57,491 nucleotides of DNA, taken from positions 1-57,491 of the forward strand of contig CALXPZ010000049.1 of the NCBI GenBank assembly GCA_944390375.1, written 5' to 3'. Within the stretch, counting starts at the first letter, position 1; each line of letters begins with the position of its first letter. Made by a program: the position numbers and the translations under genes. The notes under the pieces are model-generated. The model did not search any database, was not told where the DNA came from, and saw nothing but the letters and a program-made list of their open reading frames with translations. Below, in pieces: positions 18,186-26,066 of the stretch. This DNA comes from an uncultured Alphaproteobacteria bacterium (GTDB taxonomy: Bacteria > Pseudomonadota > Alphaproteobacteria > RF32 > CAG-239).

Positions 18186-19084
18186 TAAATTCTTCCTTTA
18201 ATTATTTCATACGAGCCGTCGTCAAGTCTCTTAGCCTCATAATCGGGGGCAACAAGAATTGACCGCGCAATACAGCGGCAGTTCGGACGTTCTGCCGGAA
18301 GACCGCGGTGTCCGTAGGCGTCAATCACCGGATAATGCTCGGAATCTCCCCATTTATAAATTTTGCCGTCAAGCTGTTTGTGTCCACCTTTGCCGGTTGA
18401 CACACGTTCGTCATGCGCGGTTGACCACATAAAAAACTTTACTCCCGCTGCAGCCTGCGCCTGCTCATTAAACGCCGCGTTCGCTTTTGCCGTCTGATCA
18501 CGGGCAATCCTTTTTATCCGGTCTTTGGCAATGTGGGTCTGAGTTTTAAGGTCTTTGGCAATCGTTTCCCAACGCTGTCCTGTTGTCATGCCGTCATAAA
18601 CGATGTTTTCAACGTTGTTTAAGGTCTGAAGCGTCGTATTTTGAATTAAACCGACATTGCGACGGATAATCAGCCGGATGGTTTCTTCAACCTCTTTGCT
18701 GTCAAAATTAAGGGTAAAACTGTCGCCGTACATCTCGCGCATAACCCGCGCAAGGGAAGATTTTGCACCGCGCTTAACAAGACGTATAAATTTTTGTACA
18801 ATCTTCTCGGCATTGCGCAAAAAGCGCCCGAGATATTCCCCTTTATACCAAGCAATCAGCTTTTCCACATTACGCACAGTCGGCTTTTTACCCTGAGGCG
18901 CGGCATTTTCCATACGAACGGTGGTGTAGACGTCTTCCAGACTAGCAAATAAGGCGGAGAGCATTTTTTCCGTCTCCGCCTCAATCGCTTTGCGATAGTA
19001 ACCATCCGCGTGCTTGTTTTTGGCAATGTCATCCATTACCTTAAACCCGCCCGCCGCTCGTGCCCGTGCGTTTTGCTTTTGCAT
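18185..19084 (-). CDS. Phage head morphogenesis protein, MuF type
   Basis: MuF/SPP1 gp7-type minor head proteins work near the portal during capsid assembly and can be ejected with DNA. The protein has a long helical N-terminal part and a C-terminal MuF domain with FMWSTAHDERVS, then HKQLDGKIYKW and RPNCRCIARSIL. The Asp/Glu-Arg and Cys-Arg-Cys residues are typical. I prefer the ATG at 19084 (299 residues) with an AAGG about 10 bases upstream. A longer frame starts at 19162, but its extra 26 residues do not look phage-like and have no ribosome binding site. It seems the most intact structural gene left. Confidence 0.8.
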   Translation of the reverse strand: MQKQNARARAAGGFKVMDDIAKNKHADGYYRKAIEAETEKMLSALFASLEDVYTTVRMENAAPQGKKPTVRNVEKLIAWYKGEYLGRFLRNAEKIVQKFIRLVKRGAKSSLARVMREMYGDSFTLNFDSKEVEETIRLIIRRNVGLIQNTTLQTLNNVENIVYDGMTTGQRWETIAKDLKTQTHIAKDRIKRIARDQTAKANAAFNEQAQAAAGVKFFMWSTAHDERVSTGKGGHKQLDGKIYKWGDSEHYPVIDAYGHRGLPAERPNCRCIARSILVAPDYEAKRLDDGSYEIIKGRI

Positions 19085-19207
19085 TATCCGCTTGCCTTTT
19101 TTCGTTTTTTGGGGTATTATAATATTAAGACTGGAAGTTGAATGAGGAAAATGGACTGTCATTCATAAAGTTGAATTAGTGAGTCAACCTTTCGACGCTT
19201 CCGGTCT

Positions 19208-19984
19208 TTATTTTTTGTAAATTTCAAAAGCTGTTAAAACAAATTGCAGTTTTTTATTGTTAAACTCGGGCTTTATAACAGCCTTTTTATTTCCCGAAGA
19301 TATAACAAACCGACCATTTGTTCCTATCTCTAACTTTCCTTTTTCAATAATATCCGTCAGATTGTTTAGTAACTCCTCTAGATTTTGCCCCGTTTCTTTT
19401 CGGCGCTTGATAATATGGGCAAGCCCCATACTTTCATTACCCCATACAAGGTCTATATCTCCTATGTCCTTACGGGTGAAAGCCCCCTTGACATGACCTT
19501 TTTTCTCATGCATGAGCTTATCAATGGCTGCCTGTCCTTTAACACCCGTAAATTCCTCGCCAAGAAGCTCTTCAACATCCGCATCTTTCTCCTCATCTCC
19601 GCCGCCTTGGCCGAACTTTCCGTCTTTACCGCGCGGGTGGTCTTCTTCCCGCCACTCGTTTGCTGCCTGAAACTCGGACATAACTTGCGGCGTAATATCC
19701 TCATAGCCGTCGAGCCCTTCCGTTTCAGTATCAAAAGACAGACCGTCAAGGTTAAACTGCTTAAACTGTTTTAACCATTCAAAAACTTCATCCTGCTTTG
19801 CGCCAAGGTTGACAAGAGTGCTTGCCACTTCGGCATACGACTTGATATTTTCCGCAAGCTCTTTTTCCGTTGCCTCTTCCAGCGGGTTAAAAGTAAAGTC
19901 CGTAAATTTGACAAACTTCCCGCCGTCAACCCCGGCAACAATGCCGTACATAACCAGTAGGTTATTGTCCCCATTCCCCAGCAT
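19208..19984 (-). CDS. Phage portal C-terminus fused to BECR-type nuclease domain
   Basis: The 258-residue frame has three parts. Residues 1 to about 105 match the C-terminal end of phage portal proteins (FNPLEEATEKELAENIKSY, LVNLGAKQDEVFEWL). A linker follows, ANEWREEDHPRGKDGKF. Residues about 165-258 look like a Barnase/EndoU/ColicinE5/RelE-like nuclease of the kind found in phage head proteins, with IDLVWGNESMGLAHIIKRR and KKLQFVLTAFEIYKK. The portal N-terminus is missing because the gene is cut at about 19985, where an integrase fragment begins. Whether the ATG at 19984 is used is unknown, as no clear ribosome binding site precedes it. Confidence 0.72.
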   Translation of the reverse strand: MLGNGDNNLLVMYGIVAGVDGGKFVKFTDFTFNPLEEATEKELAENIKSYAEVASTLVNLGAKQDEVFEWLKQFKQFNLDGLSFDTETEGLDGYEDITPQVMSEFQAANEWREEDHPRGKDGKFGQGGGDEEKDADVEELLGEEFTGVKGQAAIDKLMHEKKGHVKGAFTRKDIGDIDLVWGNESMGLAHIIKRRKETGQNLEELLNNLTDIIEKGKLEIGTNGRFVISSGNKKAVIKPEFNNKKLQFVLTAFEIYKK

Positions 19985-19987
19985 TTA

Positions 19988-20293
19988 TGGTCAGAAGTCT
20001 TGTCAAAAGAAGATTATATTATTTCTGACGAATACGGCTCATTCAGCAAAGACCTCCTCGCCTGCCATTTCCAGCGTTTCAGCGATAAAATCGGCATAAA
20101 GATTGTCTTCAAGCAAATGCGCCATACTGCCAGCACGGCCTACGCCGAAGCCGGCGTTCCGAGTGACGCAATTATCTCAATTACCGGACACACAGACGAA
20201 TCCACCTTTAACCGCTTTTACAAGGCCAATACGGCAGCTTTATCTATGACTGCATTAAAAGGTAGATTGAAGTCGGAAAAAGAAAGAAAGTAA
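19988..20293 (+). pseudogene. Truncated tyrosine-recombinase integrase
   Basis: About 100 residues of an integrase C-terminus remain. Visible are the HxxR-box equivalent with Arg (FKQMRHTASTAYAEAG), the GH motif (IISITGHTDEST) and the nucleophile Tyr in NRFYKAN. The N-terminal DNA-binding part and the first catalytic Arg are absent. The coding frame begins abruptly at about 19988, next to the truncated portal gene, which marks a deletion junction. The only start is a TTG at 20000 without a ribosome binding site. The element can no longer excise by itself. Confidence 0.85.
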
Positions 20294-20463
20294 ATTATTA
20301 TTACATTTTTACTTCTTTAAGGTGGAGTAAAGAAAATTGTTCCTTTTAACAACAAAGCTCTCGTTTCGGGAGCTTTTGTCATATTTTCAACATTTCCGAA
20401 AAATAAAAAAAGTCAGAATGAGAAAATATTTATAATATATTTCAATATGTTAAATCAATCTAA

Positions 20464-20524
20464 CGCTAGACTCAAAATCTTGTGGCCTCAGGCCGTGTCA
20501 GTTCGAGTCTGACTACCCCTACCA
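20464..20524 (+). repeat. attR: second copy of tRNA-Leu 3' end
   Basis: The 61 bases are identical to 14908-14968 and include the anticodon arm, variable arm, T arm and CCA. The 5' half of the tRNA is absent, so this copy is not a working tRNA. The roughly 170 bases between the integrase stop and this repeat hold no gene that I can see. Confidence 0.92.
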
Positions 20525-20528
20525 TTAT

Positions 20529-20559
20529 AAAAGCCTTGGATTTTTGCCAAGGCTTTTTT
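20529..20559 (+). terminator. Original tRNA-Leu terminator beside attR
   Basis: AAAGCCTTGG pairs with CCAAGGCTTT and is followed by a T run. It lies immediately after the tRNA fragment, as expected for the chromosomal terminator before insertion. Confidence 0.85.
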
Positions 20560-20580
20560 GTTTGCAGACATATTCACATA

Positions 20581-20610
20581 AAAAAACCGGCTTTGAAGAC
20601 CGGTTTTTTA
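20581..20610. terminator. Terminator downstream of the DUF1796 pair
   Basis: AAAAAACCGG at 20581-20590 pairs with CCGGTTTTTT at 20600-20609. It can act in both directions and lies just after the stop of the downstream DUF1796 gene. Confidence 0.88.
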
Positions 20611-20623
20611 TATGGATAAAACA

Positions 20624-21397
20624 CTATTTATATTCTTTGTACAGCATTCTCAACTTGCTTCTCAAATGTCCATTCGGCAAAATGTGCCCCAGCGCATCGA
20701 GGGTTTTATACAAGATCTTTTTCAGATAATCTTTCAGATGTGTTTTGACGCCATACTTTTTCAAGATTGTCTGCAAATTACCGCGATACCAATAGTAGTC
20801 CAGAAAATCATCATTTTCGGGAACTTCGCTGTTTTTGTAACAATCGCAAAAATCAATTTGTTCGCTGATTTTTCTAAAAGCACAAACGTCGCCACTTTCT
20901 TCCGATAAATTGATAAAAAGAAGCGACGGCTTCTTGCCCGGATTCAGCGCGCACAGACGTGCAAACAGTGTTTTGATTTCTTCGTCCGAAGGCATTATGC
21001 CGTCAAACCATTTCGGCGCGAAACAATACAAATACAGAATATCCTTGAGATCTTTGGTTGTTTCGTACAAGCGGTCAATCCGGCGGTTATATTTTTCTTT
21101 CAGAAGCTCAAACTCTTCGTCAAAATTATTTTCATCTTTGAAATCATGCAGAAACAACAAATTGCTGCCGGTATCAAGATAACCGATATTCTTTTTAGTA
21201 TCTTTTTCTCTATCCCTTTGCATATTTTCTTTTTGAAAGAATCCTTCAAAATGATTTTCAAGCAAAGTTACCGCCTTTTCCAAACTGGTTGGTCCGATCC
21301 AATCGAACGGCAGCGAGCGCCGTCTCTTTTTGGCTTCTCTCAACGCCTGAGCTCCCACGCAGGAACACCCGATCGGGATTATTATATCATATTTCAT
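20624..21397 (-). CDS. DUF1796 putative cysteine peptidase, copy A
   Basis: The 257-residue protein opens with IIIPIGCSCVGAQAL and SLPFDWIG, the DUF1796 hallmark. The family is described as a putative papain-fold cysteine peptidase, and Cys11 or Cys13 would be the candidate nucleophile. No signal peptide or membrane segment is seen. It is about 45-50% identical by eye to the next gene upstream, and both end in LRMLYKEYK, so they are a tandem duplication. GGAGA precedes the ATG. DUF1796 genes often lie in surface-glycan regions, but the role is unknown. Confidence 0.82.
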   Translation of the reverse strand: MKYDIIIPIGCSCVGAQALREAKKRRRSLPFDWIGPTSLEKAVTLLENHFEGFFQKENMQRDREKDTKKNIGYLDTGSNLLFLHDFKDENNFDEEFELLKEKYNRRIDRLYETTKDLKDILYLYCFAPKWFDGIMPSDEEIKTLFARLCALNPGKKPSLLFINLSEESGDVCAFRKISEQIDFCDCYKNSEVPENDDFLDYYWYRGNLQTILKKYGVKTHLKDYLKKILYKTLDALGHILPNGHLRSKLRMLYKEYK

Positions 21398-21432
21398 TTT
21401 GTCTCCTTAGTTATTCTTTCCGGCAAAACCGG

Positions 21433-21456
21433 ATAGCCGGCAAATATGCCGGCTAT
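21433..21456. repeat. Perfect inverted repeat between the DUF1796 genes
   Basis: ATAGCCGGC at 21433-21441 pairs with GCCGGCTAT at 21448-21456 around a 6-base loop. The T tract after it is weak on both strands, so it may be a poor terminator, a processing site or an operator. Confidence 0.6.
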
Positions 21457-21556
21457 TTAATTCGTCCTAAAATTAGTCAGTTTTTTATTTTTTGTCAACC
21501 AAACAAGGACAATCATATGTTGAATTTTTTCTTGTGCCGATTTCGGGCAAGCGCGC

Positions 21557-22333
21557 TTATTTGTATTCTTTATACAACATCCTTATTTTGCCGCGGATGT
21601 GCTGGTTGGGAATTATGCGGCTTACGGCATCAAGGATTTTAAATGAAATTTTTTTGAGAATGTCTTTGGCATTTTTGCGAACTTTATACAAATTCAAAAC
21701 GCTCTCAACATTCTTTTTATAATAAACATAATCGGGGAAATTTTCATCGTATTCCGCATCCTGATCACGGTAGCAGTCATAACAATCTATATCTCCGTTT
21801 TTGGTCTTGCGCTTTTCAAAACCGGTTCTACCGGCCTCGGCATCGGCCAAATTGATAAACAGCAGGCGGTGATGACGGCCGGGATACATCTCCCGCAGCT
21901 TGGCAAGAGAGGCTTCCAGCTCTTCTTCCGCAGGCGTGTGCGAAAACTGCTCTTTTTTGAAAATATGCAAATACAAAATATTCTTTGAATCGTTTATTGT
22001 CTGATAAATGCGTTTGATCCGGCGATCGTATTTTTCACGCAAAAGGACATATTCCTCATCAAAGCGGGAAACGTCCGTAAACTCGTGCAGAAACAAAATA
22101 TTGGTGCGCGTGTTAATGTAACCGACATTCTTTTTGGTATCTTTTTCAAATTTTTTCAGGTCTTCTTTTTCAAAAAAACCTTCAAAGCCCGTTTCCAGGA
22201 AACGAACCGCCTGTTCAAAGGAAAGCGGGATAATCCAGTCAAACGGCAGGGAGCGGCTTCTTTTCTTAACGCTTTTCAAGGCCTGTGCCGCGGCGCAAAA
22301 GCACCCCATCGGAATAATTATGTCGTATTTCAT
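21557..22333 (-). CDS. DUF1796 putative cysteine peptidase, copy B
   Basis: The 258-residue protein follows the same plan as copy A: IIIPMGCFCAAAQAL, RSLPFDWI, then KDTKKNVGYINTRTNILFLH and a C-terminal IRGKIRMLYKEYK. Both N-terminal cysteines (11 and 13) are kept, while the residue between them differs. A strong GAGGAG precedes the ATG at 22333. The two genes are separated by about 160 bases that hold an inverted repeat, so they may be expressed separately. The sequence between 22334 and 22565 is AT-rich, with no gene seen. Confidence 0.82.
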   Translation of the reverse strand: MKYDIIIPMGCFCAAAQALKSVKKRSRSLPFDWIIPLSFEQAVRFLETGFEGFFEKEDLKKFEKDTKKNVGYINTRTNILFLHEFTDVSRFDEEYVLLREKYDRRIKRIYQTINDSKNILYLHIFKKEQFSHTPAEEELEASLAKLREMYPGRHHRLLFINLADAEAGRTGFEKRKTKNGDIDCYDCYRDQDAEYDENFPDYVYYKKNVESVLNLYKVRKNAKDILKKISFKILDAVSRIIPNQHIRGKIRMLYKEYK

Positions 22334-22565
22334 TTAAGCTCCTCAAAAAAATCATACAGCATCGGCATTATGCAATTTAACGATCGTTTTTTTGCCATGT
22401 AAATTGTATTCTAACAGATTCGGTAAATTTTATGTAATTATTTAATTTTATTAACAATTTTTTATTGTACCCGAAAATTTTTGAAGTTCAAAAGCTGTAG
22501 CAAAAAAAGGATCGTTTTTTTTGCTACAGAATTGATTGAGCAGTTCAATGTCGATCTCGCCCGAA

Positions 22566-23690
22566 TCAGTTCAGCACATTGACAATTTCGCTTAAAGGAA
22601 CCAGGCGCAAACCGCGGCTTTTTAATGTCGGCAACCAAACTTTCAGCGCATTATAAGTCTGTTCTTTGGGGTGGCCGATGGCTACCGCGTATCCGTTTTT
22701 GCGGGCGATTTCCTCCGTCTGACGGAGCTGGCGCATAATGTAATCGAACTTATCTTCGTTATCTAAAAAAACATTTCTTGATACATACCGAACCTGATAT
22801 TCTTTCGCCGCTTTTTCGCCGACCGAATGAGCCGTCGTTTTGGAATCGAGAAAGAACAAACCGCGCGCGGATAATTCTTTCATAACAATTTCCATTTTTG
22901 GTTCATCTTCGGTAAAACGACTGCCCATGTGGTTGTTGACGCCGTTGATTTGAGAAAACTTATCCAACATATTTTTTATGCCGCGGGCAACCTCTTCATC
23001 GTTCATACCAACCGTCAGCACGTCGGGGGAAATATTCATACTGACTTTCGGCTCCATCGGCAAGTGGGCGATAATTTCGTGACCGGCTTTGCGGGCGTCT
23101 TCAATCTGCTGCCGCAAACCGGGGGCATAGGTCAAAAACGACGACGTCAGGGGATAGGAGAGAGAATTTATGCGAGCAGTGCGCTGACGGCTGACACCCA
23201 TATCGTCAATAACAATCGCAATCACCGGCTCTTTGCCGAAATAAGGCGGTTTGCGGCTGACTTCCACCTTGATGCCGCTGATTTTCGGGTGTGTTTTTTG
23301 CTTGCCGGGGTGCGGCTCGATTATATCTTCCGGCAGTTCTTCTTCATAAAAATCATAAATAACTTCCGACGGCAATTCTATTTCGTTGATGTAGGAAACT
23401 TTTTTCTCCCAGCTTGCTTCCAACGGATCCGGCACCTGTTCACGGTTTTGCCGAACGGCGTCCTCCAGCCGGAAGTTTTTTTCTTCCGCCGCCGGTTGTG
23501 CCTGCGTCGTCGCGACGGCTGCCACCGTATTTTCTTCCCGTTTTTCCGGTTCGTTTTCTTCCCCGGCGGCAAAAACCGTCAGAGAAACCGTTAAGAGCGA
23601 CAATATGCCGCCCAGGGCAAACAAAAACCGTCGGCGCCGGTTATTCGGCGCTGACGGTGCAGATTTCTTTTTTGCAGTCTTGTTATTCAT
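22566..23690 (-). CDS. Divergent polysaccharide deacetylase family protein (YibQ-like)
   Basis: The 374-residue protein has a basic N-terminus and a membrane anchor (FLFALGGILSLLTVSLTVFA). A long variable Glu-rich stretch follows. From about residue 150 there is a divergent polysaccharide deacetylase barrel, with VIAIVIDDMGVSR, EIIAHLPMEPK, NNHMGSRF and FFLDSKTTA. The Asp-Asp and His residues are kept. The domain should face the periplasm and act on an envelope glycan. It starts 2 bases after lysS ends, so the two are cotranscribed. The substrate is unknown. Confidence 0.85.
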   Translation of the reverse strand: MNNKTAKKKSAPSAPNNRRRRFLFALGGILSLLTVSLTVFAAGEENEPEKREENTVAAVATTQAQPAAEEKNFRLEDAVRQNREQVPDPLEASWEKKVSYINEIELPSEVIYDFYEEELPEDIIEPHPGKQKTHPKISGIKVEVSRKPPYFGKEPVIAIVIDDMGVSRQRTARINSLSYPLTSSFLTYAPGLRQQIEDARKAGHEIIAHLPMEPKVSMNISPDVLTVGMNDEEVARGIKNMLDKFSQINGVNNHMGSRFTEDEPKMEIVMKELSARGLFFLDSKTTAHSVGEKAAKEYQVRYVSRNVFLDNEDKFDYIMRQLRQTEEIARKNGYAVAIGHPKEQTYNALKVWLPTLKSRGLRLVPLSEIVNVLN

Positions 23691-23692
23691 TG

Positions 23693-25162
23693 TTACTTAT
23701 TGCGCAAAGTCGGAAAAGCTATAACATCGCGAATGGTTTCGGCGCCGGTCAGAAGAATCGCCAACCGGTCGATGCCCATACCCATGCCTCCGGTCGGCGG
23801 CAATGCATTTTCCAGCGCGTTTACAAAATCTTCATCCAACATCTGAGCTTCGTCATCGCCGGCTTCGCGTTCGGCACACTGCGCCTCAAACCGGGCACGC
23901 TGTTCCAGCGGATTGGAAAGCTCGGAATAGGCACAGCCGAGTTCCATGCCGCAGGCGTAGGCGTCAAAATGTTCAACCAGGCGCGGGTTGCTGCGGTGGG
24001 TTTTGGCCAGCGGAGAAATATCCCGCGGCATATCCATAACCAGAATCGGCTGGATCAGGTTGGCTTCGACTTTTTCATCAAAAACCAGTTGAACCACCTT
24101 TCCCCAGTTGGAACATTCGGAAGCGTCAATACCGACCGATTTTGCCATCTCACGCGCTTTTTCAACGGTATCGGCCTGCATCAGATCAATGCCGGCATAT
24201 TCTTTGACCAAATCGACAATCGACTTACGGGGGAAAGGTTTGGAAACATCAATCTCCACTCCGTTAAACGTAAACGACGGCTTGCCCAGAACCTGCTCGC
24301 AAACATAGCGGATCAGATCGGAAATGAGATCGGCCATATCATTATAGTCGGCATAAGCCTGATAGGCTTCCAGCGAGGTAAACTCCGGATTGTGCTTTTT
24401 ATCGACGCCCTCATTGCGAAAATTGCGGCCGATTTCAAACACGCGATCCAGACCGCCGACAACCAGACGTTTCAGGTAAAGCTCCGGCGCAATACGCAGG
24501 TAAAGATCCATATCAAGCGCATTGTGGTGCGTGATAAACGGTTTGGCATTGGCGCCGCCCATAATCGGGTGCAGCATCGGCGTTTCCACCTCCAAAAAAC
24601 CGTGCTCTTCAAAATAGCGGCGGATAGCCGATGTAATCCGGCAACGTTTTTTGAAAATCTCGCGGCTGTCGTCATTCATGATAAAATCGACATAACGCTG
24701 GCGGTATCTGGCCTCAATGTCGGTCAGCCCGTGGAATTTTTCCGGCAGCGGCTGGAGAGACTTGCCGATGATGTCAAACTTTTCGGCAGCAATCGACAAT
24801 TCGCCGCGGGGCGTGCGGCGGACAAAGCCGGAAACACCGACCAAATCGCCGACGTCAAGGCATTTCAGAAGATCCAATCCGGCCTCGTCAAGGTGGCTTT
24901 TATGGCAAAAAATCTGTATTTTTCCGCTTTTGTCTTTCAGGTCTATAAACATACCGCTGTTGCGCACGGCCATCGCGCGGCCGGCAACCGTTACCCTGTC
25001 TTCGGTGTTTTCGCCGGCAGGCAGATCTTTGTATTTTTCCTGCAGGTCGGCCGCATAGGCATCGGGTTTGAAACAATACGGATAAGGATTATACCCTTTT
25101 TCGGTCAGGGTATTGAGTTTTGCCAAGCGTGATTCTCTATGGATATTGGTTTCTGTTGCCAT
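23693..25162 (-). CDS. lysS: Lysine--tRNA ligase, class II
   Basis: LysRS charges tRNA-Lys with lysine. The 489-residue protein has an N-terminal OB-fold ([19 protein letters not shown]) and a class II catalytic core. Motif 2 reads [20 protein letters not shown] and motif 3 reads [14 protein letters not shown] chose the ATG at 25162 because AGGA lies before it; the upstream 25 codons of the open frame are Lys-rich and not conserved in style. The deacetylase-like gene follows 2 bases downstream. Many alphaproteobacteria use a class I LysRS, so the class II enzyme is worth noting. Confidence 0.96.
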   Translation of the reverse strand: MATETNIHRESRLAKLNTLTEKGYNPYPYCFKPDAYAADLQEKYKDLPAGENTEDRVTVAGRAMAVRNSGMFIDLKDKSGKIQIFCHKSHLDEAGLDLLKCLDVGDLVGVSGFVRRTPRGELSIAAEKFDIIGKSLQPLPEKFHGLTDIEARYRQRYVDFIMNDDSREIFKKRCRITSAIRRYFEEHGFLEVETPMLHPIMGGANAKPFITHHNALDMDLYLRIAPELYLKRLVVGGLDRVFEIGRNFRNEGVDKKHNPEFTSLEAYQAYADYNDMADLISDLIRYVCEQVLGKPSFTFNGVEIDVSKPFPRKSIVDLVKEYAGIDLMQADTVEKAREMAKSVGIDASECSNWGKVVQLVFDEKVEANLIQPILVMDMPRDISPLAKTHRSNPRLVEHFDAYACGMELGCAYSELSNPLEQRARFEAQCAEREAGDDEAQMLDEDFVNALENALPPTGGMGMGIDRLAILLTGAETIRDVIAFPTLRNK

Positions 25163-25263
25163 TTGTAAATTCCTGTTCTTTTCGGTTTTCTTGTTTCGTT
25201 TTTTCGTAACTATAAACAAAAGCCGTAAACTTTTCAACCCAATAATTGCTTGACGACGGCAAA

Positions 25264-25278
25264 GAACTAAAGTAGAAC
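25264..25278 (+). promoter_or_regulatory. SOS operator (LexA box) upstream of lexA
   Basis: GAAC at 25264-25267 and GAAC at 25275-25278 are separated by 7 bases. This is the reverse complement of the alphaproteobacterial SOS box GTTC-N7-GTTC. It lies 34 bases before the lexA start, so lexA is very likely self-repressed. Confidence 0.9.
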
Positions 25279-25312
25279 ATTATTATAATTAATATTCTTT
25301 GAGGAAATCATT

Positions 25313-25969
25313 ATGCTGACCCCGAAACAATACAAACTGCTGATGTTTATCGACAACTCGATTAAAGAAAACGGCTGCTGCCCTTCTTTTGAAGAAATGA
25401 AACAGGCGGTCGGCATTAAGTCAAAATCGGGCATTCATGCCCTGATCGAAGAACTGATCGAACGCGATTTTATCAAAAAACTGCCCCACAAGGCACGCGC
25501 GCTTGAAGTTTTGCGCACACCACGCTTTAAACCGCGGGAAATTATCGAAGAAGAAAAAAAGGTCAAACAGGCCCTGCAGGAAGCCGCGGTACAAATCCCC
25601 CTTTACGGCAAAATTGCCGCCGGAACGCCGATTGAGGCGTTGGCTAACGAAAGCGAAACCATCGCCGTGCCTTTCGATATGGTCAGCCGGGGCAGCTTTT
25701 ATGCCCTGACGGTTGAAGGAGAATCGATGATCGAAGCCGGTATTTTGGACGGCGACACCGCCATTATCCGCCGGGCGGAAAACGCCGAAAACGGGCAAAT
25801 CGTGGTGGCACTGATTGACGATGCGGAAGCAACGCTCAAGGTCTGGCAGAAAAAAAAGGACGAAATCTGGCTGAAACCGTGCAATGCCGCTTATGAGATC
25901 CGGAAGTTTCACCCGTCAAGGGTTAAGGTACAGGGAATATTAAGCGGCATCGTCCGCAAATATCATTAG
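25313..25969 (+). CDS. lexA: LexA repressor
   Basis: LexA represses SOS genes and cleaves itself when RecA filaments form. The 218-residue protein has an N-terminal winged helix (about residues 1-65) and a C-terminal peptidase S24 domain. The cleavage site is Ala103-Gly104 in GKIAAGTPIEA, the catalytic Ser is Ser138 in VEGESMIEAG and the Lys is Lys176 in EATLKVW. The alphaproteobacterial operator type in front of the gene fits. It is transcribed divergently from lysS. Confidence 0.96.
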   Translation: MLTPKQYKLLMFIDNSIKENGCCPSFEEMKQAVGIKSKSGIHALIEELIERDFIKKLPHKARALEVLRTPRFKPREIIEEEKKVKQALQEAAVQIPLYGKIAAGTPIEALANESETIAVPFDMVSRGSFYALTVEGESMIEAGILDGDTAIIRRAENAENGQIVVALIDDAEATLKVWQKKKDEIWLKPCNAAYEIRKFHPSRVKVQGILSGIVRKYH

Positions 25970-26066
25970 CTTTTGAATTGTCTATTTTTTGTCAAAATAA
26001 GCTTGATTTTTTGTACAAAAAAGGCTATGATGATTGCATAACAAAGTTTTGATCCGGGAGGATTTT

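Larger units (their letters stand above)
14908..20524. mobile_element. Decayed prophage integrated in tRNA-Leu
   Basis: The element is about 5.6 kb and lies between two 61-base copies of the tRNA-Leu 3' end. On the minus strand it still shows a recognisable phage order: portal C-terminus, MuF-type head protein, DUF2213 protein, tail-chaperone-like gene, tape-measure N-terminus. Major capsid, terminase, portal N-terminus and most tail genes are missing. A plus-strand integrase C-terminus lies near attR. It cannot make particles; its remaining genes look like structural fragments, toxin-like tails and small proteins. Confidence 0.88.

Noticed and set aside
14883..20524. A CRISPR array, because of the exact 61-base repeat
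   Set aside because: There are only two copies, 5.5 kb apart, and both are tRNA-Leu 3' sequence beside an integrase remnant, so they are attachment sites.
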